DNA from: a bacterium 0.1xD8-71
GTDB lineage: Bacteria; Bacillota; Clostridia; Lachnospirales; Lachnospiraceae
Direction of reading: 5' to 3'
Length of the DNA: 64,000 bases
NCBI GenBank assembly: GCA_003612405.1
Contig: RAYR01000012.1
Span: forward strand, 62,001 to 126,000
The notes beneath the pieces were generated by a model. It worked only from the letters and a program-made list of their open reading frames with translations, searched no databases and was not told the origin of the DNA. Below, piece by piece: positions 51,999-59,865 of this stretch. Position numbers and translations under genes: made by a program. The first letter of the stretch is position 1; every line of letters begins with the position of its first letter.

Positions 51999-54161
51999 AT
52001 GAAGATTATTAAGAGAAGTGGCGTGGAGGTAACCTTTGACTTAAAGAAAATTATAGCAGCAATAGGGAAGGCAAATGACAGTGTCAAAGAGGAAGAACAA
52101 CTGACGGAGGATGAAATCGACGAGATTGCCACAGTGGTAGCGGATCACTGTAAGGAGATGAATCGTGCTCCCAGTGTGGAAGAGATTCAGGATATGGTAG
52201 AGAATCAGCTGATGAAGTATCGGGCCTACACTATATCCAGAAACTATATCACATATCGTTACAAGAGAGCACTGGTCCGGAAGTCGAATTCTACAGACGA
52301 GCAGATTTTAAGCCTTCTGGAGTGTAATAACGAGGAAGTCAAACAGGAGAATTCTAACAAGAATCCTACAGTAAACAGCGTGCAGCGTGATTATATGGCG
52401 GGGGAAGTCAGCAAGGATATCACGAAGCGTTTCCTGCTGCCGCCGGATATCGTGGAGGCTCATGAACAGGGAATTATTCATTTTCATGATGCGGATTATT
52501 TTGCCCAGCATATGCACAACTGCTGTCTGGTCAATCTGGAGGATATGTTACAGAACGGTACGGTGATCAGTGAGACCATGATAGACAGGCCCAAGAGTTT
52601 CTCTACGGCCTGTAATGTGGCAACACAGAGCATTGCACAGATTGCCAGCTGTCAGTATGGCGGACAGAGTATTTCGCTTGCCCATCTGGCACCTTTTGTC
52701 AATGTAAGCCGTGAGAAGCTGCGCAGGAAAGTGCGGGCGGAAATTGAGGAAATGCAGGTTGACGCTACGGACGAGCAGATCAATGCCATTGCGGAGCGGC
52801 GTGTGAAGGATGAGATCAGACAGGGTGTGCAGATTATCCAGTATCAGGTGATCACACTGATGACCACCAATGGACAGGCGCCGTTTATTACCGTATTTAT
52901 GTATATTGATGAGGTGCCGGAAGGACAGCTTCGGGATGATCTGGCGATGATCATAGAGGAGATGTTAAACCAGCGCATCCAGGGTGTCAAGAATGAAAAA
53001 GGCGTCTATATTACACCGGCTTTCCCCAAGCTGATCTATGTCCTGGAGGAAGACAATATCCATGAGGACAGTAAGTACTGGTATCTGACGAAACTGGCGG
53101 CAAAGTGTACGTCCAAGCGGATGGTGCCTGACTATATATCCGAGAAGATCATGAAACAGTTAAAGGATGGCAACTGTTATACCTGTATGGGGTGCAGATC
53201 TTTTCTTACGGTTTATCATGACGAGGATGACAATCCGAAATTTTACGGCAGATTCAATCAGGGTGTGGTGACCTTAAATCTGGTAGATGTGGCCTGTTCT
53301 TCCGGCAGAAATATGGAGAAATTCTGGAAGATTCTCGATGAGCGTTTGGAATTGTGCAGGCGGGCGCTGATGGCCCGGCATAACCGTCTGAAAGGCACTT
53401 TGTCCGATGTGGCGCCGATACTGTGGCAGAACGGTGCGCTCGCCAGGTTGAAGAAGGGAGAGAAGATAGACAAACTTCTCTATAATGGGTATTCCACCAT
53501 TTCCCTCGGTTATGCAGGATTATGTGAGTGTACAAAGTATATGACCGGCAAGAGCCATACAGATCCGGAGGCAACACCTTTTGCCTTAAAGGTCATGCAG
53601 TACCTGAATAATGCCTGCAAGGAATGGCGGGAAGAGACCAATATTGATTTCAGTCTTTATGGCACACCGTTAGAGTCTACTACCTATAAATTCGCCAAAT
53701 GTTTACAGAAACGTTTCGGCGTGATTGAGGGCGTGACAGACCGCAATTATATCACCAACAGTTATCATGTGCATGTGACGGAAGATATCAACGCCTTTGA
53801 AAAGCTGAAGTTTGAGGCACAGTTCCAGGAACTTTCTCCCGGCGGCGCGATCAGCTATGTGGAAGTGCCCAATATGGAAAATAATCTGGATGCGGTCCTG
53901 TCAGTCATGCAGTATATTTATGATAACATCATGTATGCGGAGCTGAATACGAAGAGTGATTACTGTCAGGCCTGTGATTATCATGGGGAGATTGAGATTG
54001 TTACGGATAAGGATGGTAAACTGGTATGGAAGTGTCCTAATTGCGGGAATACCGATCAGGATAAGATGAATGTGGCCAGACGAACCTGTGGTTATATTGG
54101 AACCCAGTTCTGGAACCAGGGACGTACCCAGGAGATTAAGGAGCGGGTATTGCATCTATGA
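51999..54161 (+). CDS. nrdD: Anaerobic ribonucleoside-triphosphate reductase (class III)
   Basis: NrdD reduces NTPs to dNTPs with a glycyl radical. The 720-residue protein has an N-terminal ATP-cone (KRSGVEVTFDLKKIIAAIGKAN) for allosteric control, the barrel with active-site cysteines, the zinc site CQACDYHGEIEI and CPNCGNTDQDK, and the C-terminal radical loop RTCGYIGTQFWNQGRTQEI whose Gly becomes the radical. The start is ATG 51999 after GGGTGG. nrdG overlaps its end by 4 bases. Expression should respond to NrdR. Confidence 0.97.
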   Translation: MKIIKRSGVEVTFDLKKIIAAIGKANDSVKEEEQLTEDEIDEIATVVADHCKEMNRAPSVEEIQDMVENQLMKYRAYTISRNYITYRYKRALVRKSNSTDEQILSLLECNNEEVKQENSNKNPTVNSVQRDYMAGEVSKDITKRFLLPPDIVEAHEQGIIHFHDADYFAQHMHNCCLVNLEDMLQNGTVISETMIDRPKSFSTACNVATQSIAQIASCQYGGQSISLAHLAPFVNVSREKLRRKVRAEIEEMQVDATDEQINAIAERRVKDEIRQGVQIIQYQVITLMTTNGQAPFITVFMYIDEVPEGQLRDDLAMIIEEMLNQRIQGVKNEKGVYITPAFPKLIYVLEEDNIHEDSKYWYLTKLAAKCTSKRMVPDYISEKIMKQLKDGNCYTCMGCRSFLTVYHDEDDNPKFYGRFNQGVVTLNLVDVACSSGRNMEKFWKILDERLELCRRALMARHNRLKGTLSDVAPILWQNGALARLKKGEKIDKLLYNGYSTISLGYAGLCECTKYMTGKSHTDPEATPFALKVMQYLNNACKEWREETNIDFSLYGTPLESTTYKFAKCLQKRFGVIEGVTDRNYITNSYHVHVTEDINAFEKLKFEAQFQELSPGGAISYVEVPNMENNLDAVLSVMQYIYDNIMYAELNTKSDYCQACDYHGEIEIVTDKDGKLVWKCPNCGNTDQDKMNVARRTCGYIGTQFWNQGRTQEIKERVLHL

Positions 54162-54685
54162 ATTATGCAGAGATTAAAAACTGTGATATTGCAGATGGAC
54201 CAGGGGTGCGGGTGACACTTTTTGTCAGTGGATGTACACATCACTGCGAAGGCTGTTTTAATGAGGAAACGTGGGATTTTCAGTACGGACAGCCTTTTAC
54301 GGAGGCGGTACGGCAGGAAATCCTGGCGGAACTTGCGCCGGATTATATTGCGGGTCTTACGCTCCTTGGCGGTGAACCTCTGGAATATAGCAACTGGACA
54401 GGGCTTCTGCCGTTTTTGCGGGAGGTAAAGAGAGAATATCCGGAGAAAACCATCTGGTGTTATACAGGATATCTTTTTGACAGGGATATTCTGGAAAAGT
54501 TCTGTGCCGCATGGGAGGAGATGAAAGAATTTCTGTCCTATCTTGATGTGATTGTGGATGGAGAGTTTATTCTTTCCAGGAGGAATATCAGTCTGCGGTT
54601 TCGCGGTTCGGAAAATCAGCGTATCATAGCGGTGCCGGAATCTCTTGCCAAAGGAGAAATCGTATACTGGGAGGAAGTATCATAA
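54158..54685 (+). CDS. nrdG: Anaerobic ribonucleotide reductase activating protein (radical SAM)
   Basis: NrdG uses S-adenosylmethionine and a 4Fe-4S cluster to install the glycyl radical on NrdD. The 175-residue protein has the CxxxCxxC cluster motif in SGCTHHCEGCFNEETWDF, then a GGEPLE SAM-binding motif. The ATG overlaps the TGA of nrdD (ATGA), showing translational coupling. Length is typical. Confidence 0.96.
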   Translation: MNYAEIKNCDIADGPGVRVTLFVSGCTHHCEGCFNEETWDFQYGQPFTEAVRQEILAELAPDYIAGLTLLGGEPLEYSNWTGLLPFLREVKREYPEKTIWCYTGYLFDRDILEKFCAAWEEMKEFLSYLDVIVDGEFILSRRNISLRFRGSENQRIIAVPESLAKGEIVYWEEVS

Positions 54686-54706
54686 TATTGAGATGAAGTA
54701 TCCTAT

Positions 54707-54738
54707 AAAAACGCCTGTCAGGAATGACAGGCGTTTTT
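54707..54738. terminator. Bidirectional terminator after nrdDG
   Basis: A perfect 14-bp stem (54707-54720 with 54725-54738), with an A-run at the start and a T-run at the end and a 4-base loop, can stop transcripts from nrdG on the right-going side and from the small membrane protein pair on the left-going side. Confidence 0.92.
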
Positions 54739-54752
54739 AAGATTACGGCATC

Positions 54753-54896
54753 TTATGAATAGAGAGACATACCGTATCTGATTTTTCTGTAAATCTTATA
54801 TACAAGAGTGCCGAAAAGAGAAACTGCAATGTAGATTGTTGACAGTCCACCTGCGGCCCCACCGATGATAATCAATATTAACAGTCCGATATTCAT
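54753..54896 (-). CDS. 47-residue membrane protein, coupled to the upstream small gene
   Basis: The product is one hydrophobic helix with glycines (about residues 3-33; LLILIIIGGAAGG and IYIAVSLFGTLV are visible) and a basic, aromatic tail (KIYRKIRYGMSLYS). Its RBS, AAAGGAG, lies inside the last codons of the preceding gene, whose TAA (54904-54906) is 7 bases before this ATG, so translation is coupled. I do not recognise a named family. The predicted topology, one span with a positive end, suits a small membrane regulator or subunit, but this is inference. Confidence 0.75.
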   Translation of the reverse strand: MNIGLLILIIIGGAAGGLSTIYIAVSLFGTLVYKIYRKIRYGMSLYS

Positions 54897-54903
54897 ATTT
54901 ATT

Positions 54904-55374
54904 TTAATCTCCTTTTATCACAATTCTTATCATGTTGTGGAATAACAGGAGATCAGATTTTTGGCCATCCTGATGATGAATATAGTTTGCTATAATGATG
55001 CCACAGAAACGATGGGAAGGTACCCCCTGCTCTTTCAGACGTCCGGAAGAGAAAAAGCTGCCCATAAGAAGACTGCCATAGAAAAGTGCTGCAATAATAT
55101 TTCTGACAGTGCGGGGCAGAGGTCTTATATGACGTCCTCTGGCGGCAGATACCGTTTCCTGTACGCCCAGATTCCTGGCGGATAAATACTTTTGAGAAGG
55201 GAAGGTTCTGCCAACAGGACTGATAGCAGAAGAATGGTTTACATAACAATCATCAGAAGCACAGGCAACATCAGCTATCTCTGTTGTGTAAGCCGCAGAA
55301 GAGACTACGCCCCAGAGAAGCAGAATCAGTATGTAGCATAAAGATATTTTTGGGGTATAGTTTTTCAGTGACAT
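54904..55374 (-). CDS. Small membrane or secreted hypothetical protein
   Basis: The 156-residue product has an N-terminal hydrophobic segment (YILILLLWGVVSSAAY, about residues 13-30; signal peptide or anchor), a middle region with two Cys residues, a second hydrophobic segment (NIIAALFYGSLLMGSFF, about residues 93-110) and a tail with IIANYIHHQDGQK. I cannot name the family. The ATG at 55374 has GGGGA upstream; another at 55386 has none. Its own promoter lies at 55448-55476. The next gene, 47 residues, is translationally coupled. Confidence 0.72.
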   Translation of the reverse strand: MSLKNYTPKISLCYILILLLWGVVSSAAYTTEIADVACASDDCYVNHSSAISPVGRTFPSQKYLSARNLGVQETVSAARGRHIRPLPRTVRNIIAALFYGSLLMGSFFSSGRLKEQGVPSHRFCGIIIANYIHHQDGQKSDLLLFHNMIRIVIKGD

Positions 55375-55447
55375 TCTTATCCCCATGCCAGGTTATCAAA
55401 ACGCCGGCAGCATATTGTTATGGATTTATTTGATTTGATTGAAAAAT

Positions 55448-55476
55448 ATTATAACAGAGATTGAAAGGGAAGGCAA
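55448..55476 (-). promoter_or_regulatory. Promoter for the small membrane protein pair
   Basis: On the minus strand TTGCCT (55476-55471) and a perfect TATAAT (55453-55448) are 17 bases apart. The leader before the ATG at 55374 is about 65 bases. Confidence 0.6.
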
Positions 55477-55490
55477 TTCCCATTCCTGAA

Positions 55491-55522
55491 GAAACGACAA
55501 AGCCTTAAAGCCCTGTCGTTTC
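55491..55522 (-). terminator. Terminator after the ABC transporter genes
   Basis: GAAACGACA (55491-55499) pairs with TGTCGTTTC (55514-55522) with additional inner GGC/GCC pairing. On the minus strand a TTTC-rich run follows. It closes the two-gene transporter unit. Confidence 0.75.
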
Positions 55523-55530
55523 CTGTTTCG

Positions 55531-56352
55531 CTAGTATTTCTTGCGGTAATAGTGTTCTGCCCTTTGAATCAGCTGATAGAAAGCCATGGCAATGAGACAG
55601 AGGATGATGATGGAAGTGATCACCATATTTAACTGGAACACCTGGGAACCGTAGATGATCAGGTATCCAAGCCCCCGTCTGGCAGCCAGGAATTCGCCGA
55701 TAATAACACCCACCAGAGACAATCCGATGTTGACTTTCATATTGCTCAGGATCAGGGGAATGGAACAAGGCAGAATCACTTTGCGCAGGGCGTCTTTACG
55801 ATTGCCGCCCAGGGTGTAGATCAGCTTGCACATCTCGGGATCGGTCTGGCAAAACCCGGTGTAAAGACTGATGATGGAGCCGAAGACAGCTACAGAAATA
55901 CCGGCTACGATAATGGTGACGGTACCGGTTCCCAGCCATACGATGAGAAGGGGAGCCAGGGCGGATTTGGGGAGTGAGTTTAAGACCACCAGATAAGGTT
56001 CCAGAATCTCGGAAAGACTGCTAAAGTACCATAGAAGTGTAGCTGCTGACAGGCTTAGAAGTGTGACTAACAGAAAGCTGACAATGGTTTCTAACAGGGT
56101 GATGCCGGTATGGCTGTAAATGGAGTGGTCGGCAAACATCTGGTGCAGATATTGCAGGATGCCGGAGGGACTGCTGAAGAAAAAACTGTCGATCCAGGCA
56201 AGCCTTGCGGCCAGTTCCCAGATGCCAAGAAAGAGAAGGAACAGAAAGAATCTGCAAAAGGTAATTGTGTGGTGATGCCTGTGGTGGGCGCGCAGGAATT
56301 CTTCCTGGCGGGCGGAGACAGGCCGGTCCGCCTCAGAGAATGGGTTCGCCAT
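55531..56352 (-). CDS. ABC transporter permease (SsuC/TauC/ThiX family)
   Basis: The 273-residue protein has about six membrane segments and the permease EAA-type loop near GGNRKDALRKVILPCSIP. It matches the nitrate/sulfonate/taurine/pyrimidine-precursor permease group. The substrate cannot be set. Its start overlaps the end of the ATPase gene by 20 bases, so translation is coupled. No substrate-binding protein gene is adjacent on either side. Confidence 0.9.
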   Translation of the reverse strand: MANPFSEADRPVSARQEEFLRAHHRHHHTITFCRFFLFLLFLGIWELAARLAWIDSFFFSSPSGILQYLHQMFADHSIYSHTGITLLETIVSFLLVTLLSLSAATLLWYFSSLSEILEPYLVVLNSLPKSALAPLLIVWLGTGTVTIIVAGISVAVFGSIISLYTGFCQTDPEMCKLIYTLGGNRKDALRKVILPCSIPLILSNMKVNIGLSLVGVIIGEFLAARRGLGYLIIYGSQVFQLNMVITSIIILCLIAMAFYQLIQRAEHYYRKKY

Positions 56353-57121
56353 CTGTCAATACCTCCCATAGTTGATTAAAATAGTCCTGATATTCTTTGG
56401 TGCTTCTGATCGCCAGCGGATCTTCACGGCTGACAGCATAGTGGATGGGCATCTCACATTTGACATAAGCCGGCCGTTTGGAGAGAACAATCACACGGTC
56501 CGCCAGTGTGATGGCTTCGGAGAGGTCATGTGTGATTAATATGGCCGTTTTGTTAGTCTTTCTGATAATGGATGCAATATCGGCGGAGACGGCAAGCCGG
56601 GTCTGGAAATCCAGAGCGCTGAAAGGTTCGTCTAAGAGGAGAAGATCAGGATGTACTGCCATGGTGCGGATCAATGCGGCTCTTTGACGCATACCGCCGG
56701 AAAGTTCCGAGGGTTTTTTGTCTTTGAAGGAATAGAGTCCATAATCCTCTAACAGCTTTAGGACATAATCGGTATTTTCCCGGGAAAGCATATGATTCAG
56801 TTCCAGACCAAGAATTACGTTCTGATAGATGGTACGCCACTCAAAGAGATGATCTTTTTGTAACATATATCCGATTTTCAGCACGGTGTCCTGGCAGTAA
56901 TCATACAGGGAAAGGCCACGATATAATACGTTTCCCTCCTCGGCGTCAAGAAGCCTTGCGATGATGGAGAGCAGGGTGGATTTGCCGCAGCCGCTTGGGC
57001 CTACGACAGCCACAAACTCTCCCTCGGAAACTTGCAGATTTATGTGGGTGAGGGCAGGCGTCTCTCCTTTAAGGTTATGATAGGAATAAGAAATATCCTG
57101 CAAAGACAGTATTGGCTGCAT
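56333..57121 (-). CDS. ABC transporter ATPase (SsuB/TauB/ThiZ family)
   Basis: The 262-residue ATPase has a Walker A GPSGCGKSTLLSIIA, Q-loop GYMLQKDHLFEW, the signature LSGGMRQRAALIRTM, Walker B LLLLDEPFSALD and the H-loop ITHDLSEAITLADR, so it is complete. It belongs to the nitrate/sulfonate-type ABC group. AAGGAG lies well placed before the ATG at 57121. It is first in a two-gene operon with the permease and diverges from argH. Confidence 0.93.
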   Translation of the reverse strand: MQPILSLQDISYSYHNLKGETPALTHINLQVSEGEFVAVVGPSGCGKSTLLSIIARLLDAEEGNVLYRGLSLYDYCQDTVLKIGYMLQKDHLFEWRTIYQNVILGLELNHMLSRENTDYVLKLLEDYGLYSFKDKKPSELSGGMRQRAALIRTMAVHPDLLLLDEPFSALDFQTRLAVSADIASIIRKTNKTAILITHDLSEAITLADRVIVLSKRPAYVKCEMPIHYAVSREDPLAIRSTKEYQDYFNQLWEVLTDGEPIL

Positions 57122-57183
57122 AGAACAACAACTCCTTATGTTTATAAGATATTTTATGTTTTCAATTAAAATATGTGTTTTGA

Positions 57184-57212
57184 TTGAAAAGAAAAGTATT
57201 TTGTGGTATCAT
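57184..57212 (+). promoter_or_regulatory. Candidate promoter for argH
   Basis: TTGAAA (57184-57189) and TATCAT (57207-57212) are 17 bases apart, about 35 bases before the argH start. No clear ARG box is visible. Confidence 0.55.
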
Positions 57213-57247
57213 CAAATTTAGATTTAATTATAGTGGAGGACTAGCGC

Positions 57248-58660
57248 ATGGCACAATTGTGGGGCGGCCGTTTCACCAAAGAGACGGATCAGCTTGTATA
57301 TAATTTTAATGCGTCCATCTCCTTTGATCAGAAGTTTTTCCGCCAGGACATTGAGGGCAGTATCGCACATGTGGTCATGCTGGCGAAACAGGGAATTCTG
57401 ACAAAAGAGGAGAAAGATGAGATATTAAAAGGGCTTACCGGGATCCGGCAGGATGTAGAGGAAGGCAGGCTGGAGATCACGGAGGAGTACGAGGATATTC
57501 ACAGTTTTGTGGAGGCCAATCTGATTGAGCGGATCGGGGATGCGGGCAAGAAGCTGCATACCGGCAGGAGCAGAAACGATCAGGTGGCTCTTGATATGCG
57601 GCTGTATGTGAGGCTTGAGGTTCTTCATATGGATGAGCTGGTGAAGACGCTTTTGCAGACACTTGTGTCCATTATGGAGGCGAATGTAGAGACCTATATG
57701 CCGGGATTCACGCATTTACAGAAGGCTCAGCCTGTGACGCTGGCGCATCATCTGGGCGCATACTTTGAAATGTTTAAAAGAGACCGTTCCAGACTGAAGG
57801 ATATCTACCACCGTATGAATTACTGCCCGTTGGGGGCAGGAGCACTGGCAGGCACGACCTATCCTCTGGACAGGAATTATACAGCATCTCTTTTAGGATT
57901 TGAGGGGCCTACCTATAACAGTATGGATTCTGTATCAGACCGGGATTATGTGATTGAGTTCCTGGCAGCACTGTCTACGATCATGATGCATTTAAGCCGT
58001 TTCTGTGAGGAAATCATACTCTGGAATTCCAACGAATATCGTTTTGTGGAGATTGATGATGCTTATGCTACGGGAAGCAGTATTATGCCCCAGAAGAAGA
58101 ATCCGGATATTGCAGAGTTAGTAAGGGGCAAGACCGGACGGGTTTATGGGGCGCTCTTTTCCATTCTGACTACTATGAAGGGAATTCCCCTGGCATATAA
58201 TAAGGATATGCAGGAGGACAAGGAGCTGACTTTTGATGCCATTGATACGGCAAAGGGATGTCTGGCTCTGTTTGAAGGGATGATCCGCACCATGAAATTC
58301 AACGCAGAGGTGATGGAGAGGAGTGCATCCATGGGCTTTACCAACGCCACTGATGCGGCTGATTACCTGGTGGGAAGAGGTGTGCCTTTCCGGGATGCCC
58401 ACAGCATTGTGGGGAGACTGGTGCTTTACTGTATTGATAAAGAATGTGGTATCGAAGATCTGTCTATGGAAGAACTGAAGCAGATCAGTCCTGTTTTCGA
58501 GGAAGATATCTATGATGCAGTCAATATAAAAACCTGTGTGGAAAAGCGCCTTACCGTAGGGGCGCCGGGGCCGGAAGCCATGCGCAGGGTAATTGGGATA
58601 TACAAAGATTACCTGGCAAAAGACTGGCAGGATGAGGATGAAATCAATATTCCCAGATAA
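57248..58660 (+). CDS. argH: Argininosuccinate lyase
   Basis: ArgH cleaves argininosuccinate to arginine and fumarate. The 470-residue product starts MAQLWGGRFTKETDQLVYNFN and has HTGRSRNDQVALDMRLY, TYMPGFTHLQKAQPVTLAHH and the fumarase/lyase superfamily signature SSIMPQKKNPDIAE. RBS GTGGAGG precedes the ATG. argG is not in the window; asd follows 36 bases later. Confidence 0.97.
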   Translation: MAQLWGGRFTKETDQLVYNFNASISFDQKFFRQDIEGSIAHVVMLAKQGILTKEEKDEILKGLTGIRQDVEEGRLEITEEYEDIHSFVEANLIERIGDAGKKLHTGRSRNDQVALDMRLYVRLEVLHMDELVKTLLQTLVSIMEANVETYMPGFTHLQKAQPVTLAHHLGAYFEMFKRDRSRLKDIYHRMNYCPLGAGALAGTTYPLDRNYTASLLGFEGPTYNSMDSVSDRDYVIEFLAALSTIMMHLSRFCEEIILWNSNEYRFVEIDDAYATGSSIMPQKKNPDIAELVRGKTGRVYGALFSILTTMKGIPLAYNKDMQEDKELTFDAIDTAKGCLALFEGMIRTMKFNAEVMERSASMGFTNATDAADYLVGRGVPFRDAHSIVGRLVLYCIDKECGIEDLSMEELKQISPVFEEDIYDAVNIKTCVEKRLTVGAPGPEAMRRVIGIYKDYLAKDWQDEDEINIPR

Positions 58661-58696
58661 TACGGGAAATGGATGAAATATGAGGAGGATGAAAAA

Positions 58697-59782
58697 ATGA
58701 GTGAGAAATTGAAAGTGGGAATTTTAGGCGGTACCGGTATGGTGGGACAGCGGTTTATTGCCCTGTTGGAGAATCATCCATGGTTTGAGGTTACAACAAT
58801 CGCGGCCAGCCCGCGGTCTGCCGGTAAGACCTACAAAGAGGCCGTGGGAGAGCGTTGGAAAATGGATACACCCATGCCGGAGGCCGTAAAGGATATTGTG
58901 GTCAAAAATGTGAACGAAGTAGAGCAGGTGGCGTCCGAAGTCGATTTTGTATTTTCGGCGGTGGATATGACCAAGGAAGAAATTAAGCAGATTGAGGAAG
59001 CTTATGCAAAGACGGAGACACCGGTAGTGTCCAATAACAGTGCGCACCGCTGGACACCGGATGTACCGATGGTGGTGCCGGAGATCAATCCGGAGCACTT
59101 TGATGTGATTGAGGACCAGAAGAAGAGACTCGGTACAAAGCGTGGTTTTATTGCAGTAAAGCCGAACTGCTCCATTCAGAGTTATGCGCCGGTATTGACA
59201 GCATGGAAAGAATTTGAGCCATATGAGGTGGTGGCAACTACCTATCAGGCAATTTCCGGTGCAGGCAAAACCTTTAAGGACTGGCCGGAGATGGTGGAGA
59301 ATGTGATTCCCTATATCGGCGGTGAAGAAGAGAAGAGCGAGAAGGAGCCGCTGCGGATCTGGGGTAAGGTGGAGAACGGACAGATCGTGCCCGCCACAAG
59401 CCCTGTGATTACCTGTCAGTGTATCCGTGTGCCGGTGTTGAATGGTCATACGGCGGCCGTATTTGTAAAATTCAGGAAGAATCCTACAAAGGAGCAGCTG
59501 GTGGAGAAGCTGGTCAATTTTAAGGGATTGCCGCAGGAACTGGAACTTCCCAGTGCACCGAAACAGTTTATTCAGGTGATGGAGGAAGATAACCGTCCTC
59601 AGGTGAAACTGGATGTGGATTATGAGAATGGCATGGGCATCAGCGTGGGACGTATCCGTGAGGACAGTGTCTACGACTGGAAGTTTGTGGGATTATCCCA
59701 CAATACCGTCCGCGGTGCTGCGGGAGGCGCTGTACTGTGTGCAGAGACGCTGAAAGCCAAAGGATATATCACCAAAAAGTAA
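58697..59782 (+). CDS. asd: Aspartate-semialdehyde dehydrogenase (archaeal/eukaryotic-type subfamily)
   Basis: Asd reduces aspartyl phosphate to aspartate semialdehyde, the branch to Lys, DAP, Met and Thr. The 361-residue product has GILGGTGMVGQRFIALLENHPWF at the N-terminus, the catalytic cysteine in VKPNCSIQSYAPVL and the CQCIRVPVLNGHTAAVFV segment with the active His. VKPNCSIQ and the spacing fit the archaeal/eukaryotic-type subfamily more than the E. coli type. The ATG at 58697 directly follows AGGAGGATGAAAAA; the ATG eight codons earlier lies upstream of that RBS. Confidence 0.95.
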   Translation: MSEKLKVGILGGTGMVGQRFIALLENHPWFEVTTIAASPRSAGKTYKEAVGERWKMDTPMPEAVKDIVVKNVNEVEQVASEVDFVFSAVDMTKEEIKQIEEAYAKTETPVVSNNSAHRWTPDVPMVVPEINPEHFDVIEDQKKRLGTKRGFIAVKPNCSIQSYAPVLTAWKEFEPYEVVATTYQAISGAGKTFKDWPEMVENVIPYIGGEEEKSEKEPLRIWGKVENGQIVPATSPVITCQCIRVPVLNGHTAAVFVKFRKNPTKEQLVEKLVNFKGLPQELELPSAPKQFIQVMEEDNRPQVKLDVDYENGMGISVGRIREDSVYDWKFVGLSHNTVRGAAGGAVLCAETLKAKGYITKK

Positions 59783-59865
59783 GAAGGGTTATAAATACAA
59801 AAGACAGGGGAGACTGCTGCCGGTAAAAAGGGTATCGGCGGCAGATATAGGGGTAAGGTATAGGT

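Noticed and set aside
54961..55185. A 74-residue plus-strand frame
   Set aside because: Lies opposite the reverse small membrane gene, which has a promoter, an RBS and hydrophobic segments; this frame has none.
59814..59844. Hairpin between asd and the EAL gene (CTGCTGCCG ... CGGCGGCAG)
   Set aside because: It has a 9-bp stem with one wobble but no T-run, so I cannot call it a terminator; it may only be chance.
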